A DNA stretch of 64,000 nt from CAZMGV01 sp964621525 [NCBI: uncultured bacterium] (GCA_964621525.1 CAZUMS010000015.1:1-64000), one strand, 5' to 3'. Shown: positions 51,001 to 60,154, counted from the first letter of the stretch. Notes: generated from the sequence alone by a model not told the origin. Numbers and translations: made by a program.

Positions 51001-51861
51001 TCAATTTCCAAAGACATCTGAAAATCCGGTAGTGCGGATCCGTTTCGCCTCGAGGGCGGCCCGGACCGCCGGGGCCGTCAGCACCTGGAGTTCTTCCTCG
51101 TGCCGGTAGTCCGGCATGTGGCGGTCGATCTCCGGGCAGCGGCCCGCTGCGGGGTGCGTATATATCTCCGTAACGCCGGGGCCAAGGCGCGAGATCACGC
51201 CGAGCAGATAGCTCTCCGTCACCCGGCCCGATTCGTAGACGCCGAACACTTCGTCGGCGGCGGGGATTCCGCTCCGGCGGAACCTGCCCGTGAGGCGTTT
51301 TGCCCACGGGACGATGAGGAGCGCCGAGAGGATTTTCTCTACAAGGTGTCCCGGGCCGGCCGCGAGCGACTTGCGCAGGGGCTCCCAGGGGATGCGAATC
51401 GCCGGCCTGCCGTAGTCGGAGGCGATTTCGATCAGGGCGTCCAGAACCGCCGGATGAATGTGGAAGTGGTTGTGCCCGTTCACGTGGTCCAGTCTGAGGC
51501 CGGTGGCGGCAAATTTCTCGAACTGCGCCCGGATCTCGCGGCGAAGCTGGGAGCGGGCTGCGCTGCTGAAGAAGTATTTCGTGCCGGTCGCGAAGACCGC
51601 GCTGCCGAACTTTCCGTCCGGTCCCGCGAGCGCGGGGATTTCGGACGGGGGCAGGGCGGGGATGCCTTCGAACAGGACCAGGTGGAGGCCCACCCGGAGC
51701 GACGGGGTTTCCTTAGCGCGGCGGACTGCGTCGTCGAACCCCCGGCCCGTGACCATGAGGGAGGCGGCCGAGAGCACGCCTTCCGTGTGGGCGCGGACAA
51801 TGCCCTCGTTCACGACAGGGTCGAGACCGTAATCGTCGCCGGTGACGATTAGCCGGCTCAT
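51001..51861 (-). CDS. hpnK: YdjC-family deacetylase, hopanoid HpnK-like
   Basis: 286 residues. SRLIVTGDDYGLDPVVNEGI carries the catalytic/metal Asp pair, VGLHLVLFEG and LDHVNGHNHFHIHPAVL the metal His residues, VTEIYTHPA the C-terminal His. HpnK removes the acetyl group from N-acetylglucosaminyl bacteriohopanetetrol. Four-base overlap with hpnI, the same pairing as in hopanoid producers, which is the main reason for the assignment; other YdjC proteins act on chito-oligosaccharides. Confidence 0.85.
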   Translation of the reverse strand: MSRLIVTGDDYGLDPVVNEGIVRAHTEGVLSAASLMVTGRGFDDAVRRAKETPSLRVGLHLVLFEGIPALPPSEIPALAGPDGKFGSAVFATGTKYFFSSAARSQLRREIRAQFEKFAATGLRLDHVNGHNHFHIHPAVLDALIEIASDYGRPAIRIPWEPLRKSLAAGPGHLVEKILSALLIVPWAKRLTGRFRRSGIPAADEVFGVYESGRVTESYLLGVISRLGPGVTEIYTHPAAGRCPEIDRHMPDYRHEEELQVLTAPAVRAALEAKRIRTTGFSDVFGN

Positions 51862-53081
51862 GCCCGTCCCGGTCCGGGTTCCGCCGCCGCCGGAGCATCC
51901 GGCTCGATGCGGCCCACCTCGACCAGCTTCCCGTTGGTGAGCCTGAACAGGCGGTCCCGCCAGATGGTGTGGTTTTTCGTGATGCTGAGGAACCAGGTGG
52001 AAAGGGCCACGAGATCGCGTACGGGCAGCAGCCAGATGCTGCCGAGCCCGGTCCGGTCGCCGATCACGGCGCAGGTCACGGCACCCGTAACCATCCGGAC
52101 GATGACGATCGCGGCGAGAAAGGACACTGCCCATGGAGCAAAGCCGTTCACGAGCGCGAGGATCAGGGCGAACGGGATGCCCTTGAGCAGAATCGTCCAG
52201 TAAAAGGCATTGGGCCGGGCGGCGCGGGTATTCTGGTCCCAGTACACCTGATGATCGAACCAGGCCCTGTAGCCGGAGAGGTCCACGGTCGTGTCGGCCA
52301 TGTACGGAAGGATCTCGACCTTCTCGCCGGCTTCCCAGATCTTGCGGCCCATCTCGAAGTCTTCGACGAGATAGTGCGCGAGCGGGGCGAATCCGCCGAT
52401 GCGGTCCAGCGTGGACCGCTTGAGGGCGATGGATGCCCCGAGGCAGGCATTTGAGAGGCCGTTGCTCGTGGCAAAGGCGACGTTCGGAATGAACTCGGTG
52501 TTGAAGGATAGGAGTTCCAGTTTTTCGGGCAGCGTCACGGCGTCGGTCGCCCGGTAGAGCGTCGAGACGGCGCCGACGCCGGGCCGGTCCAGCGGAGCGG
52601 TGATGACATCCAGATAGTCCGGTTTCACGCGGGTGTCGGCATCCGAGATCACGATGACTTCGCCGGCGGCTGCCTTGTAGCAGTTCACCATGTTGTTAAC
52701 CTTGCCGTTGGGACCGACGACGCCCGTGTCGAGCACCATCTTCGCCCGGCCGGGGAATTCGGCGAGGAGCCGCTTCACCACGGGGATTACCGGGTCGTCT
52801 TCCCGCTGGACGCCGAACACGACGTCGTAGTCCGGGTAATCCTGCACGAGGAACGACCTGAAATTTTCATAGGCCAGCCGTTCAAGACCGTAAACGGGTT
52901 TGAGAATGGTGACTTTGGGGCGGGGGCCCGGGGGCCTCGCGGCCGGAATCCGGCGGCGGAAGAAATTGGCCAGCGAGACGGTCGAGACGACCCAGTACCC
53001 GGCGCTGACGATGGCCGGAATGGACAGCAGGATGTTGAGGAAAAGCTTCAAGAGCGGCCGGAAAAACCTGTAGAATCTCAC
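51858..53081 (-). CDS. hpnI: Hopanoid-type glycosyltransferase HpnI (GT2/GT21 fold)
   Basis: 407 residues. N-terminal helix about 12-37, GT domain with VTILKPVYGLERLAYENF, first Asp motif VISDADTRVKPDYL, EDFEMGRKIWEAG, and two or three C-terminal helices. In ceramide-glucosyltransferase relatives the acceptor motif is (Q/R)xxRW; here the corresponding site reads HQVYWDQNTRAARP, with Tyr in place of Arg. HpnI adds N-acetylglucosamine to bacteriohopanetetrol; with the altered motif a different lipid acceptor is possible. Confidence 0.85.
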   Translation of the reverse strand: MRFYRFFRPLLKLFLNILLSIPAIVSAGYWVVSTVSLANFFRRRIPAARPPGPRPKVTILKPVYGLERLAYENFRSFLVQDYPDYDVVFGVQREDDPVIPVVKRLLAEFPGRAKMVLDTGVVGPNGKVNNMVNCYKAAAGEVIVISDADTRVKPDYLDVITAPLDRPGVGAVSTLYRATDAVTLPEKLELLSFNTEFIPNVAFATSNGLSNACLGASIALKRSTLDRIGGFAPLAHYLVEDFEMGRKIWEAGEKVEILPYMADTTVDLSGYRAWFDHQVYWDQNTRAARPNAFYWTILLKGIPFALILALVNGFAPWAVSFLAAIVIVRMVTGAVTCAVIGDRTGLGSIWLLPVRDLVALSTWFLSITKNHTIWRDRLFRLTNGKLVEVGRIEPDAPAAAEPGPGRA

Positions 53082-53201
53082 CCCCCGGACGATCCGGGGT
53101 GCCCGTGGCTATCACGCGGTAAAGGGTACGGTCAAACCGGTGCCTGTGGCGGGTGCGGAGGCCATATCCGAACCCCGAAAAGGCGGATACACTGATCCGG
53201 G

Positions 53202-54581
53202 GTGATTCAGGTTTTCTCCATATGTTTCAGCAGGTTGCGGTGGGCACGAACCCTGCCGGCACTGCTGGCCGTACTGATGCTGGCGGGCGGCGTCCGGGCG
53301 GCTCCCCGGCAGAACCCGAAGCCGCCTGCCCCGCCGCCGTCGGAGACCGAGCCCTCGCCTGAAAAAACGCCGGAGAAGCCGGGCCGCTTCAAGCTCGATC
53401 CCCGGGTGATCGAATTCGCCGAAAAGCTGAACCCGCAGCGGACGTTCGAGGCGGGCGGAAACCGGGTGCAGTTCATTCCGGTTCCGGTCGTGGATTTCGA
53501 TCCGAACGAAGGCCCCACGGGCGGGGTTATGGGGATCTTTCTGATCCAGAAGCGATCCACGAACGCCATCGCCCATATCGTGACGCCGCAGTACACCTGG
53601 AACGAGATCATCGGTCATACGGCGACGCTCGACTATCAGGGATACTACCGCCGCGGGTTCAAGCTGAGACTCTACGGCTCGCTCGCCGAACGGAACTACT
53701 GGGAGACGCTCGGTATCCTGGAGCGGGACACGATCTGGGGCATGCCGTTCTTTTTCTCGCTCGAAGGCAACGCCATCAAGGATCCCTACCAGCGGTTCTA
53801 CGGGATCGGCGCGGGCACTCCGGCTTCGGCGGAGAGCGCCTACACGGGGCTCGATTACCGGGCGCAGTTCCGGTTCGGGTACCGGCTGCTCGGGGCTGTG
53901 TCGCTGGTGGCCGAGGAGGAGTTTCTCCGGTCGGAGATCCGTTCGGACGTAATCCCGAATGTGCCGTCCACGCTGGCGGCGTTCCCCGGTCTGCCCGGTA
54001 CGCCCCGAAGCGACACGCTCCTGCACCGGATCGCCATCGAGATGGACACCCGTCCCGAAGGAGAGTTTTCCCGCCGTGGCCTGTTCGCGAGGGCCTACGG
54101 GTTACGGAGCGACGACGGTGCGGGGAGCGATGTTTCGTGGTGGGGCTGGGGGCTGGAGGGCCTCATGCTCGTGCCATTCGGAGAGCGTGTCTATTCGGTC
54201 ACGCGGATTCTCATGGATCATGTGATCGGTCCGGACACGATCCCTTTCAACCGGCTGCCGAGCCTGGGCGGCGACCGGGGGCTCAGGGGTTTCGGCGGCG
54301 GACGGTTCTACGACCGGGGCCGGTGGCTCGGACAGATGGAGCTGCGCGTCGCTCTCGTCCGGCTTAACTGGTTCGACGTGGATTCCGAAGTCCGCATCGA
54401 TCCGTTCTTAGAAGTGGGCCAGGTGTTCCACGGGACGGGCCCTGTGGATGCCGGCAATATAGAGCTCACGGGCGGCGCCGGCTGGCGGCTCGAGGTGAAG
54501 CCCGACATCCTCGTGCGCGTGGATTTCGGCGTCTCCAGGGACGGGCTCGTGGTGTTCGTGAAGGTGGGATACCCGTTCTGA
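53202..54581 (+). CDS. Omp85/BamA-like outer-membrane barrel protein without POTRA domains
   Basis: 459 residues. Signal peptide about 8-33, Pro-rich linker, then a barrel-only Omp85 (bacterial surface antigen) domain: VVDFDPNEGPTGGVMGIFLI, many amphipathic strands, and the conserved lid-loop motif GGDRGLRGFGGGRFYDRG near 395-412; ends VKVGYPF. No POTRA repeats fit between the leader and the barrel, so it is unlikely to be BamA itself and could be a lipid or protein exporter. 20 bases before the TonB receptor. Confidence 0.85.
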   Translation: MIQVFSICFSRLRWARTLPALLAVLMLAGGVRAAPRQNPKPPAPPPSETEPSPEKTPEKPGRFKLDPRVIEFAEKLNPQRTFEAGGNRVQFIPVPVVDFDPNEGPTGGVMGIFLIQKRSTNAIAHIVTPQYTWNEIIGHTATLDYQGYYRRGFKLRLYGSLAERNYWETLGILERDTIWGMPFFFSLEGNAIKDPYQRFYGIGAGTPASAESAYTGLDYRAQFRFGYRLLGAVSLVAEEEFLRSEIRSDVIPNVPSTLAAFPGLPGTPRSDTLLHRIAIEMDTRPEGEFSRRGLFARAYGLRSDDGAGSDVSWWGWGLEGLMLVPFGERVYSVTRILMDHVIGPDTIPFNRLPSLGGDRGLRGFGGGRFYDRGRWLGQMELRVALVRLNWFDVDSEVRIDPFLEVGQVFHGTGPVDAGNIELTGGAGWRLEVKPDILVRVDFGVSRDGLVVFVKVGYPF

Positions 54582-54601
54582 GGCTGTTTCATCCGGAAAC
54601 G

Positions 54602-56677
54602 GTGTGGCGCGTGCAGCGCAATTCCGGATTGAGCCCGCCGGGAATTCGCGATATTCTTGGTTTCTTGGAAACGAAGGGGAACAGGGGCCGCCTGCTGGCG
54701 GCGCTGGCAGTCGGGCTGTCGCTGGCTTCCGTGCCCTTGAAGGCGGATGGCCCCGCGACAGCCGTGGAACCGGCGGACGACTACGCCGACCTGTCCCTGG
54801 ACGCGCTCCTCGATCAGGAAATCACAGTCGCCTCGAACCGGGCGTTCTCGCAGCGGGAAACCCCCGCCATTGTCAGCATCATCACGGAGGAGGAAATCCG
54901 CAAGAGCGGCGCCAGGGATCTGGTGGACCTGCTCGCGCTCGTGCCCGGTTTCTTCGTCGCCACGGATGTCACAAACGTTGTAGGTATCGGCGTCCGCGGC
55001 AACTGGGCCCACGAGGGTAAGGTGCTGGTCCTTCTGGACGGGCACGAGCTGAACGAGCTCAGTTATTCGGCGGTACCCGTCGGCGGGCATTTTCTCCCGG
55101 AACTGATCCACAGGATCGAGATCATCCGGGGGCCCGGCTCGGCCATGTACGGCGGCTTCGCGGAACTCGCGGTCATCAACATCGTGACGAAGGTCGGCGC
55201 CGAAGCGGCCGGGTACCAGGCCAACCTGACCGGCGGCACCACGGAGGAGCACGTCTCGCGAGGCTCCGTTTCCACGCAGGGCGGCTGGAAGTTGTCGGAG
55301 GACACTTATCTCGGGCTGGCTGCTGCCACCGGATGGTCGATTCGCAGTGACCGGCGGTTTCACGACTTCTACGGCGGCAGCTTTGACATGGAGGACGATT
55401 CGGATATCCGGAGTTCCTCGGCGAACTTCCGGTTCCGGTTTCGCGACCTGTCGGCGGGAGTCTATGTCGAGCAGTACCGGATGAAAGAACGGGACAGTTT
55501 TGACACGGTCCTGCCTGCCGCCCTGAACCAGTATTTCACTTCCGTTCACGGGGATGTGACCTATGCCTGGAGGTTCGGCGAGCATTTCCGGCTGCTGCCC
55601 CATTTCAATTTCAAGTGGCAGGAGCCCTGGAACAATCCTACGGCGCCGGTCGCTGCGGACTTTTTCGACAAGGCGGTCGCCCGCTACCTCACGGGGGTCA
55701 GGGCCGAAGGGGAGATCGGCGAGCATGTGAGCGTCATGGTGGGTGGCGAATACCACCTTGAGACTTCCACAGCCCAGGGGGCGACGTTGCCGTCGGAGTG
55801 GTCTCCGACCGGCGAACGTTCGATCGAGTATCACAAGCTCGTGGGTTACGGAGAGGCTTCCGTCGTGACTCCGGTGGTGAACCTCACTGCCGGGGGACGC
55901 ATCGAATGGCACAGCGAATCCGGTACCGCCGGAGCCCCCCGTGTGGCACTGACCAAGGCGTTCGGCCCGGGTCATTTCAAAGCCCTTTACAGCCGCTCGT
56001 TCCGGTATCCGAGTTTCGAGAACATCCGTTACAACCCGTCGATCCGCCCGGAGAAGACCGACGCAGTAGAGCTCGAGGCCGGCTACCGGTTTGCGGAGAA
56101 CCTTTTCTTCGCGGTCAACTATTTCGACATCTGGCTGAAGCGTCCGATCGTTTACTACTACGATCTCGCCACAGCCTCGGAGCTCTATGTGAATTATCCG
56201 AAGACCGGTTCGCGCGGCGCGGAGGCCGAAGTCCGGATCAAGGGCCGGTGGGGATATGCAAACGCCGGTTATTCCTTTTACTCGTCCGCCGGAAAGAACC
56301 GGGTTCCGGTTTACGTTGTACCGGGCGAGGATTCCGTCATGCCGGCGTTCCCCAGGCACAAGCTATCGCTGTATGGCAGCGTGAACGTGACGGAGCAGTT
56401 CACCGTCAATCCGTCGCTGACGGTGATGTCCACGCGGTTCAGCTTCGATTCCGTGGATACGGCGGGTAATTCCGTTGTGAAGGGGTTCCGCCCGGTCGCC
56501 ATGGCGTCGATCTACTTCCGGTACGACGGCCTGTTCGTGAAAGGGCTCGCGGCCGGCTTCGGGATACATAATATCTTCAACGAGAACGACAGGTACTTCC
56601 AGGCTTACGACGGCTACCATGCGCCGATGCCAGGGCTCTCCCGCGAGTACGCGCTGCGGCTCGAATACCGGAGGTGA
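54602..56677 (+). CDS. TonB-dependent outer-membrane receptor
   Basis: 691 residues. Leader about 25-48, then LSLDALLDQEITVASNRAF, a plug domain (TPAIVSIITEEEIRKSGARD, LVLLDGHELNEL, IEIIRGPGSAMYGGFAELAV) and a 22-strand barrel with an aromatic C-terminus (LRLEYRR). GTG start at 54602; a TTG at 54665 directly before the leader is possible. Ligand unknown; the short TonB-box region LSLDALLDQEITVAS resembles vitamin B12/colicin-type receptors of environmental bacteria. Confidence 0.9.
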   Translation: MWRVQRNSGLSPPGIRDILGFLETKGNRGRLLAALAVGLSLASVPLKADGPATAVEPADDYADLSLDALLDQEITVASNRAFSQRETPAIVSIITEEEIRKSGARDLVDLLALVPGFFVATDVTNVVGIGVRGNWAHEGKVLVLLDGHELNELSYSAVPVGGHFLPELIHRIEIIRGPGSAMYGGFAELAVINIVTKVGAEAAGYQANLTGGTTEEHVSRGSVSTQGGWKLSEDTYLGLAAATGWSIRSDRRFHDFYGGSFDMEDDSDIRSSSANFRFRFRDLSAGVYVEQYRMKERDSFDTVLPAALNQYFTSVHGDVTYAWRFGEHFRLLPHFNFKWQEPWNNPTAPVAADFFDKAVARYLTGVRAEGEIGEHVSVMVGGEYHLETSTAQGATLPSEWSPTGERSIEYHKLVGYGEASVVTPVVNLTAGGRIEWHSESGTAGAPRVALTKAFGPGHFKALYSRSFRYPSFENIRYNPSIRPEKTDAVELEAGYRFAENLFFAVNYFDIWLKRPIVYYYDLATASELYVNYPKTGSRGAEAEVRIKGRWGYANAGYSFYSSAGKNRVPVYVVPGEDSVMPAFPRHKLSLYGSVNVTEQFTVNPSLTVMSTRFSFDSVDTAGNSVVKGFRPVAMASIYFRYDGLFVKGLAAGFGIHNIFNENDRYFQAYDGYHAPMPGLSREYALRLEYRR

Positions 56678-56862
56678 GCATCCGTCCCGGTCTTCACCGG
56701 CGGTGGCGGAAGGTCCGGCATCGGGACTTTGCGCCCCGGCCGCAGCCGGCGGAGAAGTCCCATCACCAGTAATGCCACGGCATGCAGCGCGAGGCTCGCC
56801 CCCAGCACCCCCGCCCCGATCTGGATTCCCTCGCTCACCCATTCTGCCGTTACCAGTTCCAT
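56614..56862 (-). CDS. Small membrane protein, antisense overlap with TonB receptor
   Basis: 82 residues from MELVTAEWVSEGIQIGAGVL; GAGGTGA lies upstream of the ATG at 56862. One membrane helix (about 15-38). The last 21 codons overlap the end of the TonB receptor on the other strand. No family recognised. The good ribosome site and membrane segment argue for a real gene; the overlap argues for caution. Confidence 0.4.
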   Translation of the reverse strand: MELVTAEWVSEGIQIGAGVLGASLALHAVALLVMGLLRRLRPGRKVPMPDLPPPPVKTGTDAHLRYSSRSAYSRESPGIGAW

Positions 56863-57040
56863 TGCCGTCACCTCGTGTTCGTCCGGTAGAAAGCAGTATG
56901 CACGAGGGGTGTGTCAGGAAGTGTCACACCTGGAATCTGATCTGATAACAGCGAGTTACGGGTGAATCCGCTCTTGCTGAGAGCCATTCGGAGGAAATCC
57001 CCCGTTGCACTTCCCCTGTTCCCCATAAATCATCCCGCCC

Positions 57041-57376
57041 ATGCCGATTCATGATTACCGGTGTCTGGATTGCGGGCGACGTTTCGAAGCGGTGGTTCGT
57101 GCCGGGCAGGTGCTGGAGAAGTGCGGCAGTTACTGTATGCCGGGGCCGGGCGTGAAGCAGTACGGCGGCGGCCGGGTGGAACGGCTCCTGTCGGCGCCGG
57201 CCGCGGTGAAGCGGCCCGGCCGGAAAGACAGGATCGGCGACACGGACCTCGGGAAAAAGGGTTTCAGCAAATACGTGAATGAAGGCGGCGGGAAGTTCCG
57301 CAAGGTGGCGGGCGACAAGGGGCCGGACGTGATCCACAGGGATGCGCCACCGAAGCGGAAGCGGCGGAAATCCTGA
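57041..57376 (+). CDS. FmdB-family zinc ribbon protein
   Basis: 111 residues. MPIHDYRCLDCGRRFEAVVR is the FmdB/CxxC regulatory-protein start. The second cysteine pair is unusual: CGSYCMPGPG instead of the normal CPxCG. The C-terminal half is basic. Proposed transcriptional regulators or metal-binding adaptors; precise role unknown. Two bases before the patatin gene. Confidence 0.85.
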   Translation: MPIHDYRCLDCGRRFEAVVRAGQVLEKCGSYCMPGPGVKQYGGGRVERLLSAPAAVKRPGRKDRIGDTDLGKKGFSKYVNEGGGKFRKVAGDKGPDVIHRDAPPKRKRRKS

Positions 57377-57378
57377 CC

Positions 57379-58446
57379 ATGCGGCGGCTTCGTTTCCGGG
57401 CCGGTCGGCGGCTCCTGCCGAGGCTGATGGACGCGGGGCTCAAGCCATCCGATGTCCGGGTGGTACCCGGTGCGGCGGGCGGCCCCAAGTGGCTCGTGCT
57501 GGCGGAACTGGACCGGTTCATCTTCGGGAACTGGCTGAAAACGTCGGGGGAACCGGTGGACCTCGTGGGCGCTTCAGCCGGAGCGTGGCGGTTTGCGGCT
57601 GCTGCGCAGCAGGATCCGGCAGCCGCCCTCGACCGCCTGAAAGACGCCTACATTCACCAGAGCTATTCGGCGAAGCCTCCGCTCGCCGAAGTGACGGCCC
57701 AGTGCCGGAAGATCATCGGTTCGTTTGCGGGCGAACGTGCGGCGGAGGAGATACTCTCGAATCCGCACCTGCGCTTGCAGGTGGTGACGGCGCGTTCGCG
57801 CCATCTCACGGGCAGCGACGCCAAGCCCGTCGCCGCAATCGGTTTCGGAGCTGCGGCTGCATTCAATGCGCTTTCACGCAAGGCGCTCGGGCTGTTCCAG
57901 GAGCGGGTCGTGTTTCACCATCCGGAAGCAGCACCGGTGATGGACGAAGGTGGCGGGCTCGCGGTGACTCGCGTGATGCTCACGGCAGGAAATCTCCAGG
58001 AAGCGCTGCTCGCCTCTGGAGCGATTCCGTTCCTGTCGGAGCGGGTGGCGGCCCCGGCGGGCGCTCCGCCCGGCTGGTACCGGGACGGCGGGCTCACGGA
58101 CTACCATTTCGATTTCGCCTGGCGGGTCAAAGAGGGCGAGGCTGTGCTTTATCCGCATTTCTCGCACGAGATCGTGCCCGGCTGGCTGGACAAGACGCTC
58201 TTCTGGCGGCGGGCCGGTGCCGAAAGCCTGAAGGATGTTCTTCTTGTCTCTCCGTCGGACGAGTTCGTCGCCTCCCTGCCGATGAAGAAGATCCCCGACC
58301 GCAGCGATTTTTACACCTTCAAGGGCAGGGATGCCGAGCGGTTCCGCCTCTGGGAGGAAACCGCCGCCCGCTGCCGAGAACTGGCGGACGAGTTCGCCGA
58401 AGCGGTGGAAGGCGTGAAGCTGAGAGAGTGGGTGGAGCCGGCTTAG
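57379..58446 (+). CDS. Patatin-like phospholipase
   Basis: 355 residues. Patatin elements in order: oxyanion loop VVPGAAGGPKWLVL (about 29-42), nucleophile Ser in VGASAGAWR (GxSxG, about 64-72), catalytic Asp in WYRDGGLTDYHFDF (about 234-247). No signal peptide, so cytoplasmic or secreted by another route. Hydrolyses acyl esters of membrane lipids. Confidence 0.88.
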   Translation: MRRLRFRAGRRLLPRLMDAGLKPSDVRVVPGAAGGPKWLVLAELDRFIFGNWLKTSGEPVDLVGASAGAWRFAAAAQQDPAAALDRLKDAYIHQSYSAKPPLAEVTAQCRKIIGSFAGERAAEEILSNPHLRLQVVTARSRHLTGSDAKPVAAIGFGAAAAFNALSRKALGLFQERVVFHHPEAAPVMDEGGGLAVTRVMLTAGNLQEALLASGAIPFLSERVAAPAGAPPGWYRDGGLTDYHFDFAWRVKEGEAVLYPHFSHEIVPGWLDKTLFWRRAGAESLKDVLLVSPSDEFVASLPMKKIPDRSDFYTFKGRDAERFRLWEETAARCRELADEFAEAVEGVKLREWVEPA

Positions 58447-58478
58447 CCCAGGCATCTTGCACCGGTTAAGGTTGGGGA

Positions 58479-59678
58479 ATGGCCGAAGCGACCGGAGACA
58501 GAAAGCTGAAGGCCGCCCGGCAGTTCATCGTCCTGATGGGCGTCGTCAGCCTGTTCGGCGATTTCTGCTATGAAGGGGCGCGGAGTATCGGCGGACCGTA
58601 CCTCGCCCTGCTCGGGGCGAGCGCAGCCACTGTCGGTTTTGTCGCCGGACTGGGCGAGTTCATCGGGTACGGACTCCGGTATGTGGCGGGCCTGGTGGGC
58701 GACCGGACCCGGCGTTACTGGCCGCTCACGATCTTCGGCTACTCCCTGAATCTCATCGTTATTCCGGGAATGGCGTTTGCCGGGAACTGGCAGGCGGCCA
58801 TGGTGCTGTTCCTGCTGGAGCGGTTCGGCAAGGCCATCCGGAGTCCTGCAAGGAGCACGCTGGTCTCCCACGCGGCGAGCCAGGCCGGAGCGGGCTGGAG
58901 CTTCGGTCTTGAGGAAGCACTGGACCAGATCGGGGCGGTTGCGGGTCCGCTGCTCGTGGGGTTCGCCATGTTCCTTCGACAGGATGCGGCACCGCTGGAG
59001 CAGTACCGCCTTGCGTATCTGCTGCTCGCCCTTCCTGCGCTTGCGACGATCGGCCTTGTCGTCGCGGCCAGGCTCCGATTCCCTGATCCGCGCGAGTTTG
59101 AGCCTGATGTGGGCCATCCGGGCGATGGACCCGGCCGCGTGTTCTGGCTCTATCTTGCCGCTATCGGGCTTCTGGGTGCGGGGTTCGCGGACTGGGCGGT
59201 GCTGGCGTTCCATCTCGTCAAGACAGACATCGTTGCAGAGGGGCTCATTCCCGTATTCTATGCCGGCGCGATGGGGGTGGATGGTGCGGCGGCCCTATAT
59301 TTCGGGAGGCGCTATGACCGCGATGGGCTTCCTGTACTGATGATTGCCGCCGCAGTTTCCGCCGCTTTCGCGCCGCTCGTCTTCCTCATCCACAGTCCCT
59401 ATGTGGTTGCACTCGGCCTGTTTTGCTGGGGCACCGGGATGGGCGCGACCGAATCGATCCTGAAGGCGGTCATCGTCCGGCTCGTTCCGCCGGACCGCCG
59501 TAGCCGTGCATATGGCGTGTTCTATGCGGTTTACGGACTGTGCTGGTGGGCCGGAAGCGCCGTGATGGGATCGCTCTACGACCGGTCGATTCTGGGGCTC
59601 GTGGTCTTTTCGGTCTGTACCCAGCTGGCGGCGATACCGCTGCTCATGCTGGTCAACCGGCGGATGAAATCGTTCTAG
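58479..59678 (+). CDS. Major facilitator superfamily transporter
   Basis: 399 residues, 11-12 helices. MFS hallmark loop VGDRTRRYWPL after helix 2 and a related YFGRRYDRDGLPV after helix 8. EALDQIGAVAGPLLVG in helix 5 is an antiporter-like motif. Substrate cannot be inferred. 32 bases after the patatin gene. Confidence 0.88.
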   Translation: MAEATGDRKLKAARQFIVLMGVVSLFGDFCYEGARSIGGPYLALLGASAATVGFVAGLGEFIGYGLRYVAGLVGDRTRRYWPLTIFGYSLNLIVIPGMAFAGNWQAAMVLFLLERFGKAIRSPARSTLVSHAASQAGAGWSFGLEEALDQIGAVAGPLLVGFAMFLRQDAAPLEQYRLAYLLLALPALATIGLVVAARLRFPDPREFEPDVGHPGDGPGRVFWLYLAAIGLLGAGFADWAVLAFHLVKTDIVAEGLIPVFYAGAMGVDGAAALYFGRRYDRDGLPVLMIAAAVSAAFAPLVFLIHSPYVVALGLFCWGTGMGATESILKAVIVRLVPPDRRSRAYGVFYAVYGLCWWAGSAVMGSLYDRSILGLVVFSVCTQLAAIPLLMLVNRRMKSF

Positions 59679-59737
59679 ACCGGCTGAGAGGGGTTTCCAG
59701 ACGCCGCCTATGCCGGACCGTCGCCCCTGTGAGCCGG

Positions 59738-60154
59738 CTATCTGACCGGGTGTGCGCGGGTGTGATTTGCCATTTCTCGGTCGATCACCAGAATGTGCTG
59801 CTCCCACCAGTGCTTGAGGTAGGCGAGCACCTGCTGGCTGACCCGGTGGTCCCGGATGACGTTCATTTCCAGGGTCGCAATGTTCTCGCGATAGGAGCGG
59901 TGGGCCGCGAGGTGGGCTTCGGCGCCGGGGAAATCGGCATGGATCATCATCGCTTCCTCGACCCTGAAGTGGTAGTCCCCGTACTCCCTGAGGCGGTGGA
60001 AAATCCGCACTAGCACTTCATCGTCGAGATGGGATTCAACGGCGATATGGAAATCGTTGATCAGTTCCACCAGATTCCGGTGATGGGTATCGATGGGCTC
60101 GAGTCCCAGTTCGAACACGGGGCTCCAGACGATATATTTCGGGCCGTTCTTCAT
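59738..60154 (-). CDS. Bacteriohemerythrin
   Basis: 138 residues from the ATG at 60154 (MKNGPKYIVWSPVFELGLEP); an upstream opening to 60277 is not conserved. Diiron ligands in order: THHRNL (His), YHFRVEEAMM (His, Glu), AHLAAHRS (His), WEQHILVIDREM (His, Asp). Binds oxygen; single-domain forms act in oxygen storage or delivery, consistent with the oxygenases nearby. Confidence 0.93.
   Translation of the reverse strand: MKNGPKYIVWSPVFELGLEPIDTHHRNLVELINDFHIAVESHLDDEVLVRIFHRLREYGDYHFRVEEAMMIHADFPGAEAHLAAHRSYRENIATLEMNVIRDHRVSQQVLAYLKHWWEQHILVIDREMANHTRAHPVR

Noticed and set aside
53082-53201. Terminator between hpnI and the Omp85 gene
   Set aside because: Only a 7-bp ccccgga/tccgggg hairpin without a T-run; the genes are divergent there, so none is expected.
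54308-56359. 683-codon minus-strand frame opposite the TonB receptor
   Set aside because: Shadow of the receptor gene; composition and lack of motifs argue against coding.
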